From Dama dama (taxonomy: Eukaryota > Chordata > Mammalia > Artiodactyla > Cervidae): a stretch of 64,000 nt of DNA. Numbering within the stretch: position 1 is the stretch's first letter; each line of letters begins with the position of its first letter. A program made the translations under genes and the position numbers. The notes beneath the pieces were generated by a model. The model had not been told where the DNA came from. It did no database searches and saw nothing but the letters and a program-made list of their open reading frames with translations. The stretch is taken from positions 6,901,501-6,965,500 of the forward strand of contig NC_083701.1 of the NCBI RefSeq assembly GCF_033118175.1, in the 5' to 3' direction. This document shows, one piece after another, positions 34,330 to 45,250 of this stretch.

Positions 34330-34960
34330 TGGTTTGGGGTCTGTAAGAGCAGACTGCAGATGAGGATCTGAGTGTCAATAGTTCACCTGGGAAGTGGTCT
34401 CAGGAAACCTTGGGGAAATGAGGAAGTGAGTCTGGAAGGAGTCAAGGGAAGGAGCCATCGAAAGTGTATTTACAAGCAAGTAATGTCCACAGCTGGCAAC
34501 TAGAGCTTAATCCTGCTAGAGGACAGGAGAGCTAGTGTAGCACATGCCTGAGTTGTCCTATACAAGTCACAATGGAGCTGGTGTACTGAACCAACCCCTC
34601 CTGTCAGCCGATGGGCTAAGGCCTCACCCAGGAGGTACTAGGGCCCTGAAACTTCTTGTCCACCCTTCACAAGGACAGAGAGAGGCTCTGCAAGCCAGGG
34701 AATGGCCACAGGGGAAGAACTGTGGGTGCTGGCAGTGGGAAGTTGGGCCGGCGTCACAGAAATACTAAGGGACTATAGGCAGCCACCAATGGCATCGGTT
34801 TCAACTGTGTACCAGGAAGTTCATGTAAATCATCTTAATTTCTGTGACCCAGATGAAGATGACCATTGGTCTGTAATTCTAAAACGTGTGATCTATGATT
34901 TGGTGTCATTCGTGTTGGATGTAGGGAGAACACACGCTGAAGAAGCAGTCTAGATTGCTA
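34330..34960. other. Possible old repeat or unique DNA; chance frames
   Basis: Parts ('cacctgggaagtggtctcag', 'ggcaactagagcttaatcct', 'gggctaaggcctcacccagg') give the impression of an old dispersed repeat, but I cannot name it. Two forward frames (34544-34768, 34702-34953) cross it, with no known domain. An AATAAA at about 35006 is probably incidental. Confidence 0.3.
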
Positions 34961-36934
34961 TGATGTTGGACCGACCTATGTTTGTGTATGTATGTGTGTG
35001 TGTTTAATAAAAGCTGTTGTCTGTTGTGACTAAAGAGCAAAGTGTTTTGGTGGAAAGAAAAATAGAAAAAACTTTAAAAGGGCACTGGATTGGTTTCAAG
35101 TGCTTTCCTTGTCATCAACTGGTAGGCAATCACAAATAATTCACTTCTCCTCAATTGCAAAATTAGAATCTTGCACAGAACAGGGGTAAAAAAACTGTAT
35201 TTTAAGGCATGTGGTGCCTCCACTCAATTAGGGATGTCTGCCTAGAGTGCTCTGTTGAGAAATATCAGACCATGTTTAGGTTTGTAGTAGGCAAGCCTCT
35301 TCACTGTCTGCTAATGTCAACAAGGAGCTGTGAAGGGTCATGTCTCCGTCCCCTGGTTCTAGATGGTTGCTATGGTCACTGACAACTTCTTTCACCCATC
35401 CTGCCCTGTCTTTGTTCTGTAATCATCAACTTAATAGTAAATTTCCACTCATGAGATAAATAGACTAGGATTTTTTTTTTTAATTCTCAAATGTAAAAAA
35501 CAAAATGCACTTATGAGCACTCACTGTAACTACTTGTATCAGACTCTCTTCCCCTCGGGGTTCAGAAGACCCACCTGAATTGATAACACTCAGGGTCACT
35601 AATGTGGGCAGAAAACACCACTGCTGTGAGGTTGTGAAGAAGACTGGGTTAATACTGATTTCTATTTCCTGACAAGTAAATGAGCTGTTATCACACATGG
35701 GTACAAAGGGCAGAATTGAACAGGAATATAGATATAGCAGAACAAAACAGAGGTCATGAAACCCTGGGGAACATGATCCTATATCTTGAACAGTCATTTA
35801 ATAATTACAAGTATCTATAATTTTAAATAGACATTCATATATATTTTCATAAATGGTTCTCAAAATAAACACTAAGACAAATCATGGCATGTAAGCCCAG
35901 GGATGCAGTACTCATATCTCCTTTATTCAATATTATATCACCATTATCTAGACAAATTTTCAATAAATATTTGTTGAATTAATGAGCTATTTCCCTTTTT
36001 CTAGAAAAGATGAAGCAGTTTTTTTATCAGCTCTTGCACCTTGTAAACAAAAGAACCATTGCTTTAACACAGGTTTTCAACGTATGCACTAGAGGTTGTA
36101 CCTATATGTAATCATGGTTAGTGTTTAGTACTCTCTTAAATCATGTCATGTATTGCTTACTCCCTGATAAGAGTCTAAGCTCTTATCTGTCTCTCTCACA
36201 CCTAGGACCCCAGTACCTAGCACAGAGCCTTAAATATAGCAGCTGATCAAAACTTAATTGCTGTAAGGATTTCCATTTTAATGATAACTCAGAAAAAAAT
36301 TAAGAAAGTAGATCAAAGTCATTTAGAGAATGAATGACAGAGGTTTGTCTAGAATCCAATTCTTTTTCTTAAGTCCTGATAGAACTATAATAACAAATGC
36401 AGCACAATTTTAGCTACCAGTTCAAGTTCTGTCTGATTTGGATATAAAGGAAGGAATAGTCCCCCAAATACCAGTTGCAAATTAGTTGGTGGAACATTTT
36501 TTTTTAAGTTGCCCAAACAGTCACTGTGAGTCAAAATACTCTCAATTTGGGGTGATATATGTTGCCTTTTAAGGTGATCTCTGGCCTTATTGAGCCTAAT
36601 GGACGGTGAGTCCAAATGTCAGATTTTCCTCTTTTCCATTTGACCCTTAAGTTTTAGAGTGAATCACATTTATCACAGAAAGGTCAACAAAATCTTTGAA
36701 GTGAAATATGTGCAGAGCAAGAGGGGAATTTAATGGTTAATAGGAAGTGGCTCTTCAGGATCCTTGCCAATGGGAAGCATGTGGTCAACCCTCTAGCTTT
36801 AGGAAAGGGAGATGCAGCTAACATGAGCCTACACACTCTGAGGGCACACGCAGTCCTCGAAAACACAGCCTGGAAAGAGGGCAAGTGAGGGCATACCTGT
36901 CCTTAGCCTTTATGAATAAATGTTGCAAACTGTC
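34961..36934. other. Unique AT-rich DNA, nothing recognised
   Basis: A (TG)n tract lies near 34981-35004. Minus frames at 35480-35797 and 36385-36884 show no domain. No young repeats. Confidence 0.45.
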
Positions 36935-36989
36935 CGTGTGTGCATGTGTGTGTGTGTGCATGCATGCATGCACACACATGCACACGCAT
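36935..36989. repeat. Alternating purine-pyrimidine near-palindrome
   Basis: TGTG and GCATGT repeats flank a central (GCAT)n core; the right arm 'gcacacacatgcacac' is nearly the reverse complement of the left arm. The tract is almost wholly alternating purine-pyrimidine. Confidence 0.85.
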
Positions 36990-37156
36990 ATTCAGCTACT
37001 AGGATGGGCATAGCAAACTTCCAGGAACAATTCTAAAAGCGTTGACTTAACGGCTACCATATACACTAAGTCTTGAATTTACAAAGATGACTGAAGATAA
37101 GCCCTGAATTATTAGGGCTCAGGAGGTGATAGATGTCTAGAAATATATTTCTCTTT

Positions 37157-37360
37157 GGCCTCCCTTGTGGCTCAGCTGGTAAAGAATCTGCCTGCAATGC
37201 GGGAGACCTGGGTTCGATCCCTGGGTTGGGAAGATCCCCTGGAGAAGGGAATGACTACCCACTCCAGTAGTCTAGCCTGGAGAATTCCATGCACTGTATA
37301 GTTCATGGGATCTCAAAGAGTAGGACACAACTGAGTGACTTTCACTTTCACTTCACTTTC
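37157..37360 (+). mobile_element. Bov-tA2-type SINE
   Basis: Very clean copy: 'tgtggctcagctggtaaaga', 'gggttcgatccctgggttgg', 'tacccactccagtagtctag', then a (cactt) tail. Both internal promoter boxes are close to consensus. Confidence 0.95.
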
Positions 37361-37590
37361 TGTTATCTTGGGAAACTATTGTTGTTTCAAAACTCAAGTC
37401 AGAAGTCAGCTCTCTCAAAAACCTTTCTGACCTCCTTCAGAATCTCCCTTTACAGATATCCTAATTAGTCATTTTTGAATACATGTGCTTGTATCTGTCC
37501 CCTTGCTAAAAGGTGAGCCACCTGGGGGCAAAGACTCCTTTTTCAGCTCTGTGTTCCCAGAACGTAGAACAGTGTGCACAGTGGGTTCTA
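37361..37590. other. Short unique spacer
   Basis: Nothing recognised between the SINE and the BovB tail. Confidence 0.4.
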
Positions 37591-38135
37591 TATCAGTTCA
37601 GCTCAGTTCAGTCACTCAGTTGTGTCTGACTCTTTGCAACCCCATGGATGGACTGCAGCACACCAGGCCTCCCTGTTCATCACCAACTCCTGGAGCTTGC
37701 TCAAACTCATGGCCATCGAGTTGGTGATGCCATCCAACCATCTCATCTTCTGTCGTCCCCTTTTCCTCCTGCCTTCAGTCTTTTCCAGCATCAGGGTTTT
37801 TTCCAATGAGTCAGTTCTTTGTATCAGGTGGCCAAAATATTGGAGTTTCAGCTTCATCAGTCCTTCTGATGAACACCCAGGACTGATCTCCTTTAGGATG
37901 GACTATTTGGATCTCCTCACAGTCCAAGGGACTCTCAAGAGTCTTCTCCAATACCACAGTTCAAAATCATCCATTCTTTGACACTCAGCTTTCATTATAG
38001 TCCAACTCTCACATCCATACATGACTACTGGAAAAACCATAGCCTTTACTAGACGGACCCTTGTTGGCAAAGTAATGTCTCTGCTTTTTAATATGCTGTC
38101 TATGTTGGTCATAGCTTTTCTTCCAAGAAGCAAGC
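37591..38135 (-). mobile_element. BovB 3' end, about 540 bp
   Basis: Reverse orientation, starting with the tandem tail complement 'tcagttcagctcagttcagt' and extending into the C-terminal coding region. Minus-strand frames 37903-38133 (MVFPVVMYGCESWT near its middle) and 37612-37857 are the BovB ORF tail, broken by a stop and frameshift between them. The 5' truncation is at about 38135. Confidence 0.93.
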
Positions 38136-38220
38136 AAGGATTCTCTATAGAGGTTTGATTTAAGGAGTCAGCTTATATATCCTTGGAACATTTAGCAAAT
38201 GTTCTTGTCTAGCTCTGTAT

Positions 38221-38278
38221 CTCCCTTCCTTCTTTCCTTCCTTCCCCCTTCCTTCCTGCTTCCCTTTCTCCTTCCTTT
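38221..38278. repeat. Polypyrimidine (CTTC)n tract
   Basis: Nearly uninterrupted C/T on the plus strand, broken only by one G at about 38258. Confidence 0.8.
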
Positions 38279-39315
38279 AGTTAAATCAGTTCTTCCTATT
38301 GCTACTCCTGTGGGCAACTTCTGTATCTTTGCAATTCTATGAATGAGTAATATCTCCAGTCCTCTAAAAACAAATGGATATCCAATAGTCTTGAAAGACA
38401 GTGGGTCAAGTTTCTGACTACAGTATCTTGGGCAGTCTTACAACTCAACATTCCTGTGGAATTGATTTTGGTGCTTGCCATTTTCGGGATAAGCCAACTC
38501 TCAAAGAAGATAGTAGCTAACGGGAACCACAAAGGACAGGATAACAGGTTAATTACCAAACGCTGCTATGAAATAAGAGAAGAAAAAGAACAAAGAGCTG
38601 GCCCATAGGCTGGTGAGGTAGCTGCAGTTATATGGCCCATAGCAGGCATTTTCTATTTCCTCTCTCATCTGGAAACTTCAATACCATCTTGTCCCTGGTC
38701 CGAATTTTCTGGCACCACTGCTCCCCTCTTGCACCCTGCCATTCTCACTCCAAATCAATGTGTGTAATCAAACACCCATGCAAACTGCCTGGCTCATTGA
38801 ACACTTGATGTGCACCTACAACCTTTTTTTTTTTTTTTATTCTAATGTTGTTACTCATTAATCATGGCTGTGAAATGTAGGGGTAAGATCACACTGCTGG
38901 TCAGCAGTTGCATGTTTTTGTCGTGAGCTGGATGTGGACCATTTTCTTTAGGAATGAAGGAAGTCATCCTGAACACACATTCATTTCTAGTAATTGCTTT
39001 TTCTTTTATACCACAATATGCCGGAGGATGCGTTTTTTGCTGTTTCTTGCTTTCCTGTGGGTTCCATTGTTATTAACAGGCTTTGAGTTCTTCAGGTTTA
39101 TTTCCTGATTTGAGGCAGGGACTTTTATAGACAGCACTGCTAGGCTTCAGTGAGAAGATATTGAGGGTAGATGGAGATAAGACACTTGATCAGATTCCTG
39201 GTCAGAAAACAAGAGAAGAATCTAACTTTGCAAAAATGTCTCCATAGATAATATCTACTGTTCTTGTCTCAAAAACTCTGTACAACTGGAAGATTAGGTT
39301 TTATTATACTGTCTT
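38279..39315. other. Unique DNA, nothing recognised
   Basis: Contains a T run near 38825-38840. An 85-residue minus frame at 38302-38559 and a 66-residue plus frame at 38908-39108 are not gene-like. Confidence 0.45.
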
Positions 39316-39440
39316 TACCAACTCAATGGACATGAGTTTGAGCAAACTCCAGTAGATAGTGAGGGACAGGGAAGCCCTGTATGCTGCAGTCCATGGGGTC
39401 ACAAAGAATCCAACACGACTTGGAACTGAACAGCAACAAG
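39316..39440 (+). mobile_element. BovB 3' tail
   Basis: 'ccaactcaatggacatgagt', 'gggacagggaagccctgtat', 'cacgacttggaactgaacag', with a 'cagcaacaag' end. Forward and strongly 5'-truncated. Confidence 0.85.
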
Positions 39441-40929
39441 ATTAAAATGAACTCTGGGAGGTAAAAAATGACAGCCAGAGTCCTTCACATGAAGAGTTGT
39501 GGAGCTTACTTATAACAAAATCAATTCCTGACTCCTGTGACTTCTTTATTAAATAGACCAATATAAAAGTTATAATAATGCAATAGATCAGTTATAATTA
39601 ACCAGATTTTTGCTTTATTCCAGAGATCTACTATGGCACCACCAGCTTTCATCTTTGTAACCTAAAAGACAGGCACTTTCCATCACAAATTGAGGAGCCC
39701 AAGGGAAGAGCTCTGTTGACTGAGCTTAATGAAGCTGAGACAAGAAGAATGGCCTGATACATTGGCCTGAGACAAGAAGAATGAATGACCGGCAGCGTCT
39801 GGGTTACATGCTGAACCTGGGGTCAGAGGATAAAGTCCTACAATTGGTCGCCACACAAATCATGTTATGGCATAGGAGACAAGACGGTGCCCAAGAAAAT
39901 GGGGTGCTAGATGGAGAAAAATATCTTCTGTGTGCTATAGAAAGGTTCTAGTGCAGTAATTGATGGATGACAAAAAATGGAAATAATATAGCATGAAAAA
40001 GAAAAATGGGCTGGGAAATCAGGTAATCTGGATTCTATTCTATCACTTTCTAGATGAGAACAATCTTTCTTTAAGTTCTCTGGGCTTCAACTTAGCCATC
40101 TGTAACAGGAAGAATCTCCAAACTAGCTGCGTAGGAGAATAATTTTGGAGACTTTAAAACATATACTGTATTACTGAAAAGTCCAAACATGAGAAAATTA
40201 CATACAGCTAATGACGAAACTTAGAAAAGTAATTATCTCTTGGTCAGGAATCAAGGACCACTACACTAAGTGACCTCTCTGGACATTGCTTGTCTAAATA
40301 TTTTCTGATTATATGAGATAGAAATGGGGGACAGAAGCACAGAGAGAGAAAGAGAGAGACAGGATGAGGAATAAGAACAGAGGTTCATGGTTGACCCAAG
40401 ATAGCTGTGCCATGCGCCACTCAATCCTCCCACTGCGGTCTCTGCCGATAAACAGTGAAACTCTGCCACATGCTTTCAAGCAAAGAAGATTCTCAAGACT
40501 TTCCAAATAAAGATCAATGGGCTCATTCCGCATGCAGCCAATTTCATCAACAGAAACACACCATAGAAATAGACTACTCCCCGTGGTTTCCTGCCCTCCA
40601 GCTTTAGTAGAGTCGTGGCAGATGCGCGACAGCCTTATGGAGTCCCAGACTGCCAGCAGCTGTGCCTTGACTCCTGCTAATTAAGCCACCTATCACCTGA
40701 CCAACAGTGCATTCCACGTTAGGATTGCTTTGGCTGGGGCAACAGTCACACTAATCATTCACCTTGAGTGGAGAAGGTTTCAGACTCAAAACAAGCCTCT
40801 TCCAGCACTGTTTGCTTCTACAGGGAAGACAAAAGCTCCACACTGAAATCAAGAACACAGTGTGCTAGGGTTTAGTGGCATAGCTAGTGTTGAGTATAAA
40901 AATAAATAGCTCAGAGATCATTTAGTCAA
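39441..40929. other. Mostly unique DNA
   Basis: A MIR-like piece lies near 40010-40130 ('ggattctattctatcacttt', 'gggcttcaacttagccatct'). Overlapping minus frames at 40266-40533 are not recognised. A possible conserved block is listed at 40600-40760. Confidence 0.45.
40600..40760. promoter_or_regulatory. Candidate conserved noncoding block
   Basis: Repeat-free, includes CpGs ('gatgcgcgacagcc'), 'gctaattaagccacctatca' and 'actaatcattcacc'. It has a balanced composition in AT-rich surroundings. Function is inference only. Confidence 0.22.
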
Positions 40930-41026
40930 GGAGTTCTCCACCAAAGTATATGTTTGAATCACTTGGGGCATTAGGGGTGACAGATCCCTGGACCCCAGCC
41001 TGTCTGTATCAGAATCTCATGGGGGT
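40930..41026 (+). mobile_element. MER5-type (hAT) fragment
   Basis: 'gaatcacttggggcatta' and 'ctggaccccagcctgtctgt', 'cagaatctcatgggggtggg' follow the MER5 order. It is cut by the CHR SINE on the right. Confidence 0.55.
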
Positions 41027-41234
41027 GGGATTTCCTTGGTGATCCAGTGGTTAAAAATCCACCTCCCAGTGCAAGGGAAGATTCCACACACCACGGGCAG
41101 CTAAACACATGTGCCACAACTACTGAAGCCCGCACACCCTAGACCCGTGCTCCACAGGAGAAGCCCATGCGCCATAACTAGAGGGGAGTCCCCACTTGCT
41201 GAAGACCCAGAACAACCGAAAAAAAAAAAAAAAG
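41027..41234 (+). mobile_element. CHR-type SINE, long form, with poly(A)
   Basis: 'gggatttccttggtgatcca', 'gtggttaaaaatccacctcc', 'aactactgaagcccgcacac', then poly(A). A degenerate duplication, 'tcatgggggtgg' left and 'tcctgtggggtgg' right, suggests insertion into the MER5 copy. Confidence 0.8.
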
Positions 41235-41403
41235 TCCTGTGGGGTGGCCACATGTATAGACTTAGGAAAACCCTTAGTTTACTCTGATGTGGTTACAATT
41301 GACAACAGAATCCTCAGCTCTGTAACCAATATGAATACTGAGATCTAGCCTCATAAGGGGTTGACTTGAGAGTTGAGCTCTGACTTTTTGAAAATTAAAA
41401 AAA

Positions 41404-41425
41404 CAAATAAATAAATAAATAAATG
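41404..41425. repeat. (AAAT)n tract
   Basis: Five to six AAAT units. Confidence 0.8.
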
Positions 41426-41519
41426 TGAGATGAAGATTTGAGGTTTGAAACTATTGTGCAGTGTTTTGGTTTTTTTTTTTGTTTTTTTTTTTACTTTTTT
41501 TCTTTCAAAGCTAATTTAG

Positions 41520-41690
41520 ACTTCCTGGGTTTTCCAGTTGCTAAGATTCCATGCTCCCCATGCAGGGGCCCTGGGTTCGATGTGTGGTCAGGGAACTAGA
41601 TTCCTCCTGCTTCGAATAAGAGTTTGCATGCAGCAACTCAGACTAGACACAGCCAAATAAGTGAATAATTAATAAAAAAAAACTAATATT
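41520..41690 (+). mobile_element. CHR-type SINE
   Basis: 'acttcctgggttttccagtt', 'ccctgggttcgatgtgtggt', 'cagggaactagattcc', 'agacacagccaaataagtga', then poly(A). Forward. Confidence 0.75.
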
Positions 41691-41867
41691 AAAATATGTA
41701 TTCTTGCAACAGACAAGGTAAGAATGCAGCAATGATAATAAACCTCAATTCAGGGTCTCTTAACTGGCTTCTATTCTGCCCATTTATATTTATTTGGAAC
41801 AATATTATGAATGTACACATACAACTAGTTAATAGTGTTTATCTAAAAAAAAATGATGTTACTTCCT

Positions 41868-42065
41868 AGATTTGAATTTCAGCTCCATCACTTCCTGTGA
41901 AACATCATGCAAGTTCATTAACCTCAGAGTCCTCAAGTATGAAATTGGGATAACAGTAATGCCTACTTCACAGAATTGTTGTGAGATTTGATTTTTTTTT
42001 TTTTCAAAGTCATAGATGTAAAGCACTTTGTTCAATGCTTGGCCTGTAAATGCTTGGAAAATATG
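41868..42065 (+). mobile_element. MIR with an internal T run
   Basis: 'atttcagctccatcacttcc', 'gttcattaacctcagagtcc', 'gaaattgggataacagtaat', 'gcctacttcacagaattgtt', 'gtgagatttga', then a T run and 'gtaaagcactttgttcaatg'. Nearly complete. Confidence 0.75.
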
Positions 42066-42274
42066 ATCTATGATTAGGATTCAAAGCCTGAGAAACATGT
42101 TTCTACTTACAGTAGACACCAAAGCCTAGGCCACCTGGGGTTAAATCCTGACCATGCCGTTTACTAAGAGCCACGATACACTTGTCAGCACTGGTCAGAA
42201 CCGGGTCTGGACCAATGTGAGTCTGAAGGAGGCTAACAGGGTGGGAAGGAGAAGCCGGAGCCAGCAGCCCCAGC

Positions 42275-42455
42275 GCTTTCTACTCAAAGTGTGGACCACG
42301 GGAGCATCGTGACATCTGGATCACCTGGGAGCTTGTTAAAAAAGCAAGAATCTCGAGTCCTGCCCCAGACATACTGAATCTAAATATGCATTTTAACAAG
42401 ATCCCTAGGTGAATCACACATATTACACTAAATTTTGAGACATACTACTTTCATG
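42275..42455 (+). mobile_element. MER5A-type (hAT) fragment
   Basis: 'caaagtgtggaccacgggag', 'ggatcacctgggagcttgtt', 'gccccagacatactgaatct', 'ttttaacaagatccctaggt', 'gaatcacacatattac': the order typical of MER5A. Confidence 0.75.
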
Positions 42456-42988
42456 GGCCCAGTCCAGGTAAAGAAGATGCTGAAACAACAGCATAACTCA
42501 GTGCAAAAAAAAAAAAAAAATGACAAAATAAAAATAGAATTTTCCAACAGTGGGTAAAGACAGTCACAGAGTAAACCCACTGACAGGTAACTGACAGGTA
42601 ATTTTACAGGGACAGAGCCAGTAAATGGAATTCTGGAATAGAAGGTTTTGCTATCTGGGACTATTCTTTAGGGTCAGTTCACTTAAAAGGGTCTATAATC
42701 CTGATCAGAGAGGTCAAAATATGGAGTGGAATAAAAACAAAAAACAAAAAAAACACACTGTTTCTGATTTCAAGCCTCAGAAGCAAAATGAGAAGCTGAG
42801 GCAAAATTTCTGAGCTGGAGAAGCATCTGGGGCAAGAGAAAAGCTGAGAGGTCAGAGCAGGAAGAAATGGAATGGACTGTGGGAGTGGGGAGTGGTTGGC
42901 CCAAGAGTAAGGCATTTCAGAGGAACTGGGGGCACCCCATATCTCTCTCATACATGAGCAATGAGGCACATACAACGTGGAGAATGTG
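42456..42988. other. Unique DNA left of the LTR
   Basis: Contains an A run near 42507-42522 and a local tandem 'actgacaggta' pair at about 42580-42600. A 139-residue minus frame (42679-43098) crosses into the LTR and so cannot be an ancestral exon as drawn. Confidence 0.45.
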
Positions 42989-43536
42989 ATCACCTGCAGG
43001 GAGCCGGCCTGAATGTACAGGCCCCTTACGGCTCTAAGAGAGATCAAAAGGTCTCTCTTTGTCCTGCCACCCCTTCTTGTTAAAGTATAGACTGGCATTT
43101 GTCTCCTTCAGGGAAAAAACACACCGGTGACCTTTTTGCCTGTTTTTCTGGTGCTGATAAGCTCATCATGCTTGAAACCTGTTTTCCATCTATTGTTCTA
43201 TTGATGAAGCCTGTTTTCTATCTAATGTTCTAATGATCTTAATCATGTTGGGCGCTAGGGTAATTAATGCTTTACTGATCTTAAGTGTGGGAATTTAAAA
43301 CATCTGTAGCTCTGCACGTATGCAAAACCCTCGATCTATTCTTAGTAACTCCTGTTAGCATATATATAGGCGTGGTATTCTTCAATAAAGTTGGCGGAGT
43401 CAGACGCAAGGGGACTTCGTCCCTCTCAACCCCATCTTTCTCTTTCTAAGTCTTCTTTCTGAGTCTTATTTTTCCTAGGTACTCTGGTAATTGCGTTCTT
43501 GACCAGTTCGTTTGCCGGCAGGCTCCGGCAATCACC
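42989..43536 (+). mobile_element. Solo LTR of a class II (ERVK-like) endogenous retrovirus
   Basis: The LTR spans 42995-43530 (536 bp), begins 'tgcagggagccggc' and ends 'ggcaggctccggca' (TG...CA). Flanked by identical 6-bp copies of 'atcacc' (42989-42994, 43531-43536); 6-bp duplications are typical of class II ERVs. A TATA-like 'tatatata' lies near 43361 and an AATAAA at 43384-43389, in the order expected for U3-R-U5; orientation is therefore forward. No internal gag, pol or env sequence and no second LTR lies next to it. It is a regulatory remnant only. Family assignment is by resemblance to bovine ERV LTRs. Confidence 0.88.
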
Positions 43537-43550
43537 AAGCAGTGGTCATT

Positions 43551-43688
43551 TGGGGAAAAGCTGCTAATGCTAAGTGACTTCAGTCATGTCCAACTCTGTG
43601 TGATCCCACAGACGGCAGCCCACCAGGCTCCCCCGTCCCTGGGATTCTCCAGGTAAGAACACTGGAGTGGGGTGCCACTGGGGAAAAG
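43551..43688 (-). mobile_element. Truncated BOV-A2 SINE with perfect 10-bp target duplication
   Basis: A 118-bp piece (43561-43678), reverse, of the BOV-A2 type ('gacggcagcccaccaggctc', 'ccccgtccctgggattctcc'). Flanked by identical 'tggggaaaag' (43551-43560 and 43679-43688), so it was inserted 5'-truncated only 24 bp from the LTR edge. Confidence 0.92.
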
Positions 43689-44051
43689 AAAGAATCATGA
43701 AACACACGAGAGATTCAGGGCCTCTCTAGCCTGGCAGCACACTGCCATGGTCAGGAAGAGTCTCAGAGGGAAGCGTCTGCCCCGGAACACTGCTCGACTA
43801 TCAGGGGCAAGACGCTGACATTTCCGATTTCCCTAGAGGTCCCCCACGTGATGCCATAGTGAGAAAAGTGTTCTGGGGAGAAGGAGGAACACACTCCTTG
43901 GCATCCTCATGGTGAGTCATCACCAGAGATGACTGAGGGAGACGCTGATCGCATGAGTGAGTGGGTTCAGAGTGAGCCAGAGACAGAGGCCAAGGAGAGG
44001 CCGCTGATCAGTCCTGTCTTCTTTCCTGGACTTAAAAATAACAGTAGCAAT
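43689..44051. other. Unique, relatively GC-rich DNA
   Basis: No repeat or exon recognised. Confidence 0.4.
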
Positions 44052-44107
44052 TGTGTGTGTGTGTGTGTGTGTAGGTGAGGGTGTGTGTGTGTGTGTGTAG
44101 GTGAGGG
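44052..44107. repeat. Compound (GT)n + AGGTGAGGG duplication
   Basis: GT run, then AGGTGAGGG, then a second TG run, then AGGTGAGGG again, passing into a G-rich tract to about 44120. The compound unit is itself tandemly duplicated. Confidence 0.85.
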
Positions 44108-44134
44108 TGGGGGGAGGGGTGGCATTCAAACCCT

Positions 44135-44380
44135 AAGCCAGTCATGAAAGAAAAAAGTATGAAAGTGAAAGCCACTCAGTCATGTCCAACTGCTTGTGAC
44201 CCCATGAACTGTAACCTGCCAGGCCCCTCTGTCCATGGCATTCTCTAGGCCAGAAAACTGGAGTGGGGTGTCATGCCCTCCTCCAGGGGATCTTCCCAAT
44301 GCAAGGATAGAACCCAGATCTCCCTCATTTCGGGCAGATTCTTCACCAGCTGAGCCTCTAGGGAAGCCCAAGCCAGTCAT
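44135..44380 (-). mobile_element. Bov-tA SINE with perfect 11-bp target duplication
   Basis: Reverse copy (44146-44369) flanked by identical 'aagccagtcat' (44135-44145, 44370-44380). An A-rich tail lies at the left end. Confidence 0.95.
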
Positions 44381-44431
44381 AGCTGTCGTTTTGCCTGTTG
44401 TCGCATAGTTGTCATTTTGCATCTTGCATGT

Positions 44432-44585
44432 TGTCCTAAGTATCTCATATACATGATCTCAGGTTATCTTTAGAACCACCTATAAAATGAGTATTATTAT
44501 TATTTTCATCATATTGAAGCACAGAAAGATTAAATATGTTTTCTAGGTCCACAACTCTGAGCCTACAAAGTCAAAACTCAGTAAA
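44432..44585 (-). mobile_element. MIR fragment
   Basis: 'taaaatgagtattattatta', 'ttttcatcatattgaagcac', 'agaaagattaaatatg', 'aactctgagcctacaaagtc': reverse MIR order, diverged. Confidence 0.55.
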
Positions 44586-44916
44586 TCGAGGATTCAGTGA
44601 CCTGTGCTTTGAAGCTCCATGCCACTTGCCATCTCTCAGCTGGTGGACTATTGTTTCCCTTGCTTTCCAGTCAGGTAGTACCATGACCTTGTAGTGGTGC
44701 AGAACTCTAGGAAAGACCCCTCCAAGGATCCCAATAAGCTTATGGTGTCCGGTGACAGATGGCGTTGTAGGAGTGAAGCCAACATATACAGGAAACTCCA
44801 TGTTTGCTCTCCTCTGATTTCCTGTTGTGGATCAGTTCATGACAGGATATTAAAGATGACTCTTCCTGTGGTCTCAGAGATTCTGCAGAAGTCACAGATG
44901 CTGACAACGGATTAAC

Positions 44917-45212
44917 TGAGAAGGAAATGGCACCCCACTCCAGCACTCTTGCTGGAAAATCCCATAGACGGAGGAAACTGGTAGGCTGCAGTCCATGGAA
45001 TCGCTAAGAGTTGGACATGACTGAGTGACTTCACTTTCACGTTTCACTTTCTTCATGCATTGGAGAAGGAAATGGCAACCCACTCCAGTGTTCTTGCCTG
45101 GAGAATCCCAGGGACGGGGAGCCTGGTGGGCTGCAGTCTATGGGGTCGCATACGGATATGAGTCGGATACGACTGAAGCATCTTAGCAGCAGCAGCAGCA
45201 AGCACACCGTTG
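44917..45212 (+). mobile_element. BOV-A2 SINE, dimeric, with (AGC)n tail
   Basis: Two Bov-A monomers in tandem: first 'aaatggcaccccactccagc' (from 44927), second 'aaatggcaacccactccagt' (from 45069). They are joined by the characteristic 'cacgtttcactttcttcatg' linker. The element ends in five or six AGC units. No tRNA head. Confidence 0.93.
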
Positions 45213-45250
45213 CAGTGCTGGTCTTGCAAACGTAATGGCCCTGTTGTTGT

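Noticed and set aside
34702..34953. Frame followed by an AATAAA, looking like a 3' exon
   Set aside because: Sequence has old-repeat texture, and the AATAAA is next to a (TG)n tract. No upstream exon structure is visible.
37157..37360. tRNA gene (A box and B box present)
   Set aside because: The boxes belong to the tRNA-derived head of a Bov-tA2 SINE; no cloverleaf with a mature 3' end is present.
42679..43098. 139-residue minus frame as an exon
   Set aside because: It crosses the left target duplication into the LTR, so it was created by the insertion.
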